Below are positions 1 through 6,099 of a stretch of DNA of 10,978 nt, in pieces. Every line of letters starts with the position of its first letter. Within the stretch, counting starts at the first letter, position 1. The notes under the pieces were generated by a model. It made no database searches, was not told the DNA's origin, and saw nothing but the letters and a program-made list of their open reading frames with translations. The DNA is from Bacteroidales bacterium. GTDB taxonomy: Bacteria; Bacteroidota; Bacteroidia; Bacteroidales; VadinHA17. The stretch spans positions 1-10,978 of the forward strand of contig WFRO01000195.1 in assembly GCA_015486475.1 (NCBI GenBank), written 5' to 3'. Made by a program: the position numbers and the translations under genes.

Positions 1-3000
1 ACGCTGATGGTAGCATGCTCCCTGCCGATATTCACGGTAAAGTCACCGTTGTTCGGGTTCGGGTAGATGCTGATCTCATCACCGAAGTTATCTTCGATAC
101 CGGTAATGGAGATCGCCCATACGCCGGAGGTGTCAGAGCATTGTCCGCCGGCGACCTGGGTAACGACCACGGCATAATTTCCGCCATGTTCTGCCACGAA
201 GATCGTGTCGGTGGCTCCTTCGATGGCCGTACCGTCATCGGCATGGATCCACTGGAAGATGTACATATCCGGATCGCCCTGGGCCACCAGGGTATCCTCA
301 CCGTATTTCACGACCGTGGTGTCCACGGCATCCCATACAGCGATGATCACCGTATCGGTAGCGGCACAGTTATGCTCATTGTAGCCGGTGGCCACATACA
401 CCAGTGAGTCGGTGGGATAGAAAGGCTCACCGTTGACCACACCGTTGTTCCAGACGACGCTGTCCACTTCCGTCACATCCAGCACCACTTCGCTGCCCGG
501 GCAAACCTTATCATCAGCCCCGGCATCGATATCTGTAGCACCGTAAACGGTGACATAGGGATTCACGGTAATGGAGTCCTTGCCGTTGGCATTTTCCACC
601 ACCAGCTTGACATCATAGGTTCCCGGCGTATCGAATTCAACCGTAGGCGTAGCCATATCGCTGACAGCTATCGTGTCATCACCGTTGGTTACCACCCATG
701 TCCAGGCAGTAGCCAGCGTACTGGCATCGTCGTAGGTATATTCGAACCGGACCGACCCGCCGGCACAGAGGGCATTGGTGTCGGCATCGAACTGGGCCAC
801 CGGTGCTGCTGTGGGAGCTTCCACAACATTGATGGTATAGTCTTCCACCTCACCGTAACCCAGCCCGTTGTATGGATCCTCCTGCGACCATACGCCGGAG
901 TACACCCGCATCCTGGTCAGACCTGTCGGGGCATCGGCAGGCACGTTGAGATAGAAGAGTACCTCGCGATCGCCGCTGGGAACAGCATTATCTTTCTGAT
1001 AATGCACCTCCTCGGTCTCTTTGTCAAAATGACGGCTCTGGTCCCAGTCAACAAACATACCGGTACCTACCCAATAATTGTTCCAGGGAACATGGGTACC
1101 CAGTTTAACCACATACTTCTCTCCCTGGATGACTGTGATCTCTTTTTCAAGATGTCTTTCATATTTTCCACCATTGCCGGAGAGGTACTGGAAGGCTTTT
1201 CCGATGTTCATGGTATCGATATAAACCCCTCCGTTGCTTTTGGGATCATAGTAGTCTACCGTGACATAATTCTCTTTGGTGTAAGTCTCACCGTTCACGG
1301 TCAGGCTGGCTCCAAAGGAACTGCCCAGTTGTTTATAAGGTATAACATACTTCACGGACGGACTCTGCTCGGTAGAGGCGGAGGGATCTCCTTTGTCAAA
1401 GGCCCACTCCCATGCGGTGGGGTTACCGGCGCTCAGGTCGAGGTAATACACCATCTCGCCGGACTCGATCCGCCGGGGATCAGCCTGGAAGTAAGTGCCG
1501 GTGATGGGTGTGGTCACATCGATCTCGCCGCAGCTGGCCCATACATGGGTCGGATCTGCCGGATAGCCTTTTTCAGAGAGTGCCAGGAACTTCACAAAAC
1601 GGCCTGTCACGTTCTTATCCAGCGTGAACACCCAGGGATCGGCCCAGCCTCCCGTACGGTCGCCACGGGCAACAGTATCCCAGATCTCTCCGTCCAGGCT
1701 GACGAGCCATGCACAGGAATCGACCGTACCGTTGCCACCACCCGGGCGCGGATAGTAGGTAAAGCCGGCAATATCCTGGTTCTTGCCCATATCGATGATC
1801 AGCCAGTGTGGATAAGGATCCTGGCGTTCCGACCAGGCGGTATGCCAGAAGGTGTTCAGGTCGCCGTCAATGACATACTTCGCAAGACGATCGTTCGGCT
1901 CTTCCTGGCTGTCCCAGGCGATCACCGACCAGCCGTCTTTATCCAGTGGTCTGGTGGTAGGACGAGCTTTAACATTTATGTAACCTGTCTTCACCAGGGT
2001 ATCCTTGCTGCCGTCAGCAGCGCTCGTGGTGATCAGGGTCACATCATAGGTGCCGGCGGCATTATACTGTATAGAAGGATTCTGCTCATTGGCGACCTCT
2101 GAAGGAGTCCCGCCGGGGCACAACCAATGATAGACTGATTTGCCGTCCGGACCACCGGAGAAATTCACTTTCTGGGTGGCATAAATATCCCTTCTGTCAG
2201 CCGTAAAGACAGAACCAAAGATAGTACCCATCACGTTCAGCTCGGCACAGGAGGTCCAGTCATTATCATTCCGCTCTGACAGCGTATAGAAAATAAGGTA
2301 CCTGCCGGTGACCGGCGTATTCAGGAACACTTTTTTCTCGGCAGCCCACGGTGAGCTCCAGGTACCGGAAGCTACAGGAGTACCCCACGTGTCGGGATCA
2401 GTCCACATAGCAGTATCCGTCAAAACATAGAATTCATAATCTTTCACCGTTCCGTTGCCTCCACCCGGGCGCGGCAGATAGGAAAAGCCTTCCACCTGGA
2501 TCTTGGCACCCATATCAATGACCAGGGTATGAGGATAAGGCACGCTGTTGGGCGACCATTCCGTATGCCAGATGGTGCTCGGATCACCATCAAACACATT
2601 TTCCGGGGGTGCGCCAGACTGCTGACTGTCCACATATTTGACCAGCCAGCCGCTCCGGTCGATGTTGGGAATGTTTACCGAAATGTAATCTGTAAAGGTA
2701 ACCGTATCTCCTACACCTTTCGAGTCAATGGCGATGAGGGTCACGTCGAAGACCCCGGCCGTTTCATACTTCACCGTGGGATTCTGGTCGGTGGAAGTGG
2801 CCGGTGTTCCTCCTTCAAAAGTCCATTTCCAGGCTACAGGGTTGTTGCCGGACTTATCGGTAAAATTTATTGTTTCTCCCCGCATGATCTCTGTCGTATC
2901 AGCGGTGAAATCAGCACCCAGCACGAGGGCACCGAACTCTGCACAGGAGGTGAAACCCTGCCCATACCTTTCTTCCCAGGAGATCAGCTTCATGTACTTT

Positions 3001-3407
3001 ACGGTATAGGATTTGTCAAAAGTAACGACCCTTTTGACATCCCAGGGTTCTCCCCAGGTACCGCCGGCGATCGAATCCCAGGTAATGCTGTCAGAGCTCA
3101 CCCAGAACCCATACGTCTTGATGGTGCCGTTGCCCGCACCCGAACGGGGTAGATAAGAGAAAGCTTCAATGGTCGTCTCCTTGGGGAATTTCACCATGAT
3201 CCAGTGCGGCTGCGGATAGGCAACCCCGTCCCAGGGAGAATGCCACAAAGTGGTGGGATCACCGTCAATGGCATTGGATGCCGGTTGACCTGCCTGGTTG
3301 GTGTCGGCAAAAGCTGTCCATCCAGCTTTGGAGAGCTCGCGATACTGCGCGTGGGTCACTCCAAAGCCGAAGAAAGCTAAAATTAACAATACGTAAATTT
3401 TCTTCAT
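1..3407 (-). CDS. Discoidin/PKD/GEVED multidomain T9SS-secreted surface protein (partial, C-terminus beyond left edge)
   Basis: The frame is open from the ATG at 3407-3405 to base 1, giving 1135 codons and no stop; only the C-terminal end is missing. Residues 1-20 (MKKIYVLLILAFFGFGVTHA) are a signal peptide. Then come three repeats of an F5/8 type C (discoidin) domain followed by a PKD domain, at about 27-245, 251-480 and 489-718. The discoidins carry the motifs IDGDPTTLWHS, FDGDPSTIWHT and IDGDLNTFWHT, and PRxGxGNGT(I/V). PKD cores read 'AWKWTFEGGTP...GVFDVTLIAID' or similar. Residues ~725-862 are a GEVED domain ending TRMRVYSG...GEVEDYTI. A fourth PKD spans ~866-955 and two Ig-like segments ~956-1100. 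ISIYPNPNNGDFTVNI (1112-1127) starts a type A T9SS sorting domain, so perhaps 50 residues are missing. Discoidin domains usually bind carbohydrate or lipid, so a surface binding or adhesive role is inferred. No catalytic domain is visible. It is divergent from the CotH gene. Confidence 0.93.
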   Translation of the reverse strand, partial: MKKIYVLLILAFFGFGVTHAQYRELSKAGWTAFADTNQAGQPASNAIDGDPTTLWHSPWDGVAYPQPHWIMVKFPKETTIEAFSYLPRSGAGNGTIKTYGFWVSSDSITWDSIAGGTWGEPWDVKRVVTFDKSYTVKYMKLISWEERYGQGFTSCAEFGALVLGADFTADTTEIMRGETINFTDKSGNNPVAWKWTFEGGTPATSTDQNPTVKYETAGVFDVTLIAIDSKGVGDTVTFTDYISVNIPNIDRSGWLVKYVDSQQSGAPPENVFDGDPSTIWHTEWSPNSVPYPHTLVIDMGAKIQVEGFSYLPRPGGGNGTVKDYEFYVLTDTAMWTDPDTWGTPVASGTWSSPWAAEKKVFLNTPVTGRYLIFYTLSERNDNDWTSCAELNVMGTIFGSVFTADRRDIYATQKVNFSGGPDGKSVYHWLCPGGTPSEVANEQNPSIQYNAAGTYDVTLITTSAADGSKDTLVKTGYINVKARPTTRPLDKDGWSVIAWDSQEEPNDRLAKYVIDGDLNTFWHTAWSERQDPYPHWLIIDMGKNQDIAGFTYYPRPGGGNGTVDSCAWLVSLDGEIWDTVARGDRTGGWADPWVFTLDKNVTGRFVKFLALSEKGYPADPTHVWASCGEIDVTTPITGTYFQADPRRIESGEMVYYLDLSAGNPTAWEWAFDKGDPSASTEQSPSVKYVIPYKQLGSSFGASLTVNGETYTKENYVTVDYYDPKSNGGVYIDTMNIGKAFQYLSGNGGKYERHLEKEITVIQGEKYVVKLGTHVPWNNYWVGTGMFVDWDQSRHFDKETEEVHYQKDNAVPSGDREVLFYLNVPADAPTGLTRMRVYSGVWSQEDPYNGLGYGEVEDYTINVVEAPTAAPVAQFDADTNALCAGGSVRFEYTYDDASTLATAWTWVVTNGDDTIAVSDMATPTVEFDTPGTYDVKLVVENANGKDSITVNPYVTVYGATDIDAGADDKVCPGSEVVLDVTEVDSVVWNNGVVNGEPFYPTDSLVYVATGYNEHNCAATDTVIIAVWDAVDTTVVKYGEDTLVAQGDPDMYIFQWIHADDGTAIEGATDTIFVAEHGGNYAVVVTQVAGGQCSDTSGVWAISITGIEDNFGDEISIYPNPNNGDFTVNIGREHATIS
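1254..3329 (-). repeat. Three tandem discoidin-PKD coding units inside the large surface protein
   Basis: The units lie at about 3329-2673, 2657-1968 and 1943-1254 (minus strand), roughly 220-230 codons each. Equivalent motifs recur at a spacing of 225 and then 241 codons: PRSGAGNGTI (residues 87-96), PRPGGGNGTV (312-321) and PRPGGGNGTV (553-562). Units 2 and 3 share an identical 14-nt stretch, ccacccgggcgcgg, at 2461-2474 and 1738-1751 (plus-strand reading). Unit 1 has diverged there. Most of the similarity is at protein level, so this is an old internal duplication rather than a recent exact repeat. The PKD of unit 3 is the most degenerate: it keeps AWEWAF and SPSVKY but lacks the 'GTYDVTL' strand. 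Confidence 0.85.
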
Positions 3408-3477
3408 AGTTGTGATCTTTTAAGTTAATACTGCAAAAAAATTATAGACCAAATATGACCATTTTATATGAATAATG

Positions 3478-3485
3478 CAAACATA
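3478..3485 (-). promoter_or_regulatory. Candidate -7 box (TATGTTTG) for the discoidin/PKD gene
   Basis: On the minus strand this reads TATGTTTG, a full match to the Bacteroidota primary-sigma -7 consensus TAnnTTTG. It would give a leader of roughly 60-65 nt before the ATG at 3407. No convincing TTTG -33 element is seen at the expected distance upstream. A second match, TATTTTTG at 3536-3543, is an alternative. The motif is short and the region AT-rich, so chance matches are likely. Confidence 0.35.
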
Positions 3486-3705
3486 CATCCGCCGGATTTG
3501 TGGGAATAACGGCATATCTACCGGTAAATTTTATGCAAAAATAAGGAAGAATTTTTCATCCCTGAACGGGACACTTCCCCGTGCCGGGCAATAACATTCT
3601 GATTGACAAGTGATACCTGTAACAAAAAAACATAAAGCCGTTGTTTTCCTGTATCTTCAACAACCCCCTCACCGTTTAAGCAAAGAAAGATCGCCCCTTT
3701 TTACG

Positions 3706-3713
3706 TAATTTTG
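3706..3713 (+). promoter_or_regulatory. Candidate -7 box (TAATTTTG) for the CotH-family gene
   Basis: TAATTTTG fully matches the Bacteroidota -7 consensus TAnnTTTG and lies 25 nt upstream of the ATG at 3739, implying a short leader of about 20 nt. No good TTTG -33 element is visible at the usual spacing, so the assignment rests on the -7 box and its position alone. Confidence 0.4.
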
Positions 3714-3738
3714 TAACATAATTTCAATATCCGGATCC

Positions 3739-5946
3739 ATGGAGCAATACCCTTCTTCCCATATACGTCTCTTGGTTATTCTTTCTTTCTTTCTGATCTC
3801 CGTACTTTCCGGATACGGTCAGACCGACCACTGGGAGACTGTTTTTTATGCTGACACCCTCTTCCGCTACAGCACCTCCAACGACGGCGAGCCGCCTGCC
3901 AACTGGCGGGAGACCTCCTTCGATGATCATCTCTGGCAAGAGGGACGCGGGGGCATAGGTTACGGCGATGGCGACGACAACACTGTGATCCCTCAGTGCA
4001 ACGCCCTTTACTATCGCATCACCTTCAATATCTCTGACACCTCGGTCATCACGGGTGCTTCGCTGGACATCGATTACGACGATGCCTTCGTAGCCTATCT
4101 CAACGGCGTCGAGATCGCCCGCTCTCCGGGGCTCTCCTCCCCCTACCCTGCCTGGAACGAGATCTCCACCTACAACCACGAAGCCCACATGTACAAGGGC
4201 GGCAAGCCCGAGCAGTTCTTCATCGACAAGGACAAACTGCGGCAGGCCATGAGTAACGGCATCAACCTGCTGGCCGTAGAGATCCACAACAGCTCGACCT
4301 CCTCCTCCGACATGTCGTCGCTGACCTGGTTCTCCGTAGGGCTCTCCGTCAGCGGCAGCTATTACCTGCCCACCCCCTCCTGGTTCACCGAGCCCTTTTA
4401 CTACAAAGGCTCCACCCTCCCGCTGATACGCATCAACACCTACGGGCAGACGATCCCCAATGAGCCCAAGATCGATGCGTGGATGGAGATCGTGGACAAT
4501 GGCCCGGGGGAGTTCAACGGCATCCACGACAGTGCCAATGCTTACAACGGGCACATAGGTATCGAGGTGCGCGGCGCCACCTCTGCCGGTTATCCGCAGA
4601 AGCCATACAGCCTGGAGACCCGTGACTCGCTGGGTGACAACCTCAATGTTCCCCTGCTGGGCATGCCGGCAGAGAATGACTGGCTGCTCATCTCCCATTA
4701 CAACGAAAAGACTTTCATGCGCAACCCGCTTGCCTTTAACATGTTCCATGAGATGGGCCATTATTCCGTCCGTTTTCGCCTGGTGGATGTGATGATCAAC
4801 GGAGCGTACGAGGGCATCTACCTGTTCTGTGAAAAAATAAAACGGGACAAGAACCGCATCGACATAAAAAAACTGAAAGCCACCGACACCGCGGGCATTG
4901 ATCTCACCGGCGGCTACATCTTCGAGACCAACAACGCCCACAGCTATGACAGCTGGCTCTCCGATTATTCGCCCATTGACCATCCCGATTATGATACGCG
5001 TTTTCTCTATTATTATCCACGTTACTACAACATCACACAGCAACAAAAAGACTATATAAAGGAGTATGTGGATAATTTCCAGGCGGTTCTGCATGAAAAT
5101 GACTTCCAGAATTATTACCGGAATTATATCGACCTTCTCTCTTTCATTGATTATTTTCTGGTGAGCGAGATATCCCGCAACGTCGATGGCTATAAGAAAA
5201 GCCGTTTTTATTATAAGGACCGTCAGGATGTGGACAATAAGCTGTATGCGGGGCCTGTCTGGGATTTCGACTGGGCCTGGAAGAACATCAGCAGTTGCTG
5301 GCTCACCAACCACACCGACGGCTCCGGCTGGGTGTACCTGACCAACGACTGCCGGGTCACCAACACGCCGGGCTGGTATGTACGGCTGCTGATGGATCCT
5401 GCCTTTGCCGATGAAGTGAATTGCAGGTACTATCAACTGCGACAGACGATCCTCTCGCTGGACCACATCTATGCTTTCATGGATTCCATATACCATGTGG
5501 TGGAAGAACCCCAGGTCAATCATTATAAAAGGTGGGATATACTGGGTGTCCACACAGGCGCACCTGAAGTGGAACCACCGGCGCAGACATGGGATGAGGA
5601 AGTGGACCGCCTGAAAGAATGGATACGCATCCGTCTGGAATGGCTGGACGAGAATCTGCCCGGTTCCCATGACCATTGCACTACTTTCACAAAAGAGCAG
5701 GAAAAAAACGAGGCTTCCCTGCGTGTCTTTCCCAATCCTGCTTCCGGTCATTTCTATGTGGAAGCCTCACGCAACATGGAAAGGATCGAGTTATTCGATA
5801 TCTCGGGCCATAGGGCCCTGACGGTCCTGCCTCACGGATCTTTCTCCGTCCCGGTCAGCACGGAAAAATTGCACAAAGGGATCTGGATGGTGAGGATCAC
5901 CTTTTCGGACGGAACGGTCTCCTCTTCCAAGGTAGTGATACGGTAA
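3739..5946 (+). CDS. CotH kinase family protein with T9SS C-terminal sorting domain
   Basis: This 735-residue protein begins with a signal peptide (1 to ~28, hydrophobic LLVILSFFLISVLSG). Residues ~30-205 look like a beta-sandwich (NWRETSFDDHLWQEG, GIGYGDGDD, LYYRITFNI, FVAYLNGVEIAR), a module often found in front of CotH domains in Bacteroidota. The CotH core covers ~225-640: EKTFMRNPLAFNM (323-335), INGAYEGIYLFCEKIKRDKN (353-372), GGYIFETN (391-398), SFIDYFLVSEISRNVDGYKK (468-487) and GPVWDFDWAW (505-514). CotH proteins have an atypical protein-kinase fold, and Bacillus CotH phosphorylates spore-coat proteins. By analogy D483 (NVDG) and D509/D511 (WDFDW) are the catalytic and metal-binding candidates. 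LRVFPNPASGHFYV (661-674) to the end is a complete T9SS sorting domain, so the product should be exported across the outer membrane. It is divergent from the discoidin/PKD gene and 153 nt upstream of susC-like. Kinase activity and substrate are unproven. Confidence 0.93.
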   Translation: MEQYPSSHIRLLVILSFFLISVLSGYGQTDHWETVFYADTLFRYSTSNDGEPPANWRETSFDDHLWQEGRGGIGYGDGDDNTVIPQCNALYYRITFNISDTSVITGASLDIDYDDAFVAYLNGVEIARSPGLSSPYPAWNEISTYNHEAHMYKGGKPEQFFIDKDKLRQAMSNGINLLAVEIHNSSTSSSDMSSLTWFSVGLSVSGSYYLPTPSWFTEPFYYKGSTLPLIRINTYGQTIPNEPKIDAWMEIVDNGPGEFNGIHDSANAYNGHIGIEVRGATSAGYPQKPYSLETRDSLGDNLNVPLLGMPAENDWLLISHYNEKTFMRNPLAFNMFHEMGHYSVRFRLVDVMINGAYEGIYLFCEKIKRDKNRIDIKKLKATDTAGIDLTGGYIFETNNAHSYDSWLSDYSPIDHPDYDTRFLYYYPRYYNITQQQKDYIKEYVDNFQAVLHENDFQNYYRNYIDLLSFIDYFLVSEISRNVDGYKKSRFYYKDRQDVDNKLYAGPVWDFDWAWKNISSCWLTNHTDGSGWVYLTNDCRVTNTPGWYVRLLMDPAFADEVNCRYYQLRQTILSLDHIYAFMDSIYHVVEEPQVNHYKRWDILGVHTGAPEVEPPAQTWDEEVDRLKEWIRIRLEWLDENLPGSHDHCTTFTKEQEKNEASLRVFPNPASGHFYVEASRNMERIELFDISGHRALTVLPHGSFSVPVSTEKLHKGIWMVRITFSDGTVSSSKVVIR

Positions 5947-6005
5947 GACAAAAAACAGGGCCCGCATACAAAAAAGGAATATTTGCTGATAATTTTCTTA
6001 AATCT

Positions 6006-6033
6006 GTAAAATTTTTACTTGTTAATGTAAAAA
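6006..6033. repeat. GTAAAA-type inverted repeats upstream of the SusC-like gene
   Basis: GTAAAA (6006-6011) and TTTTAC (6013-6018) form a palindrome around one central T. TTTTTAC (6012-6018) also pairs perfectly with GTAAAAA (6027-6033) across an 8-nt loop, a 7-bp inverted repeat. The cluster ends 13 nt before the TTTG/TTGACA promoter candidate, where an operator or activator site could sit. The sequence is AT-rich, so chance is a real alternative. There is no GC-rich stem with a T run here, so it does not look like a classical terminator for the CotH gene. Confidence 0.35.
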
Positions 6034-6045
6034 GGATGCTTTTTT

Positions 6046-6074
6046 TTTGACATTTGTAAGATGGAATAATTTTA
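6046..6074 (+). promoter_or_regulatory. Candidate promoter for the SusC/SusD operon
   Basis: TTTG at 6046-6049 (also readable as a perfect TTGACA at 6047-6052) is followed 17 nt later by TAATTTTA at 6067-6074, one base off the Bacteroidota -7 consensus TAnnTTTG. The spacing is slightly shorter than the usual -33/-7 arrangement. The implied leader of roughly 15-25 nt ends in an A/C-rich stretch (aaacctaatccataaacct) typical of SusC-gene leaders in this phylum. The -33 element lies at the end of a 9-T tract (6040-6048). Confidence 0.4.
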
Positions 6075-6099
6075 TTAACCAAACCTAATCCATAAACCT

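Larger units (their letters stand above)
3408..3738. other. Divergent intergenic region, AT-rich, no gene seen
   Basis: This 331-bp spacer separates the start codons of the discoidin/PKD gene (minus) and the CotH gene (plus), so both promoters must lie here. It is clearly more AT-rich than the flanking genes and holds no convincing ORF, tRNA or strong hairpin. Promoter-like -7 boxes facing each way are listed separately. The leader just before the minus-strand start reads aaaagatcacaact on that strand, an A-rich leader without a strong Shine-Dalgarno, as is normal in Bacteroidota. Confidence 0.7.

Noticed and set aside
1002..2102. 366-codon plus-strand ORF
   Set aside because: It is antisense to the discoidin/PKD gene, whose minus-strand frame is continuous and gives repeated, recognisable domains. 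The plus-strand product shows no domain or signal.
2529..3152. 207-codon plus-strand ORF (and the smaller ones at 15-407 and 2728-3009)
   Set aside because: These are shadows of the minus-strand discoidin/PKD gene; their boundaries match no domain or leader signal.
3566..3582. Short hairpin ACGGG / CCCGT in the divergent intergenic region
   Set aside because: A 5-bp stem with a 7-nt loop and no following T run; too weak for a terminator, and no gene ends nearby.
3640..3664. Inverted repeat GTTGTT / AACAAC with a 13-nt loop upstream of the CotH gene
   Set aside because: Only 6 bp with a wide loop in low-complexity sequence and no second copy in the other promoter regions, so not separable from chance.
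3724..5751. 675-codon minus-strand ORF antisense to the CotH gene
   Set aside because: It lies almost wholly opposite a gene with clear CotH motifs, a signal peptide and a T9SS tail. Its own translation is low-complexity (long runs of V, G, I and H) with no recognisable domain, as expected from the reverse strand of a GC3-biased gene.
5947..6005. Possible terminator after the CotH gene (GGGCCC flanked by A-rich sequence)
   Set aside because: GGGCCC is a loopless palindrome and no stem-loop followed by a T tract can be drawn, so no terminator is called.
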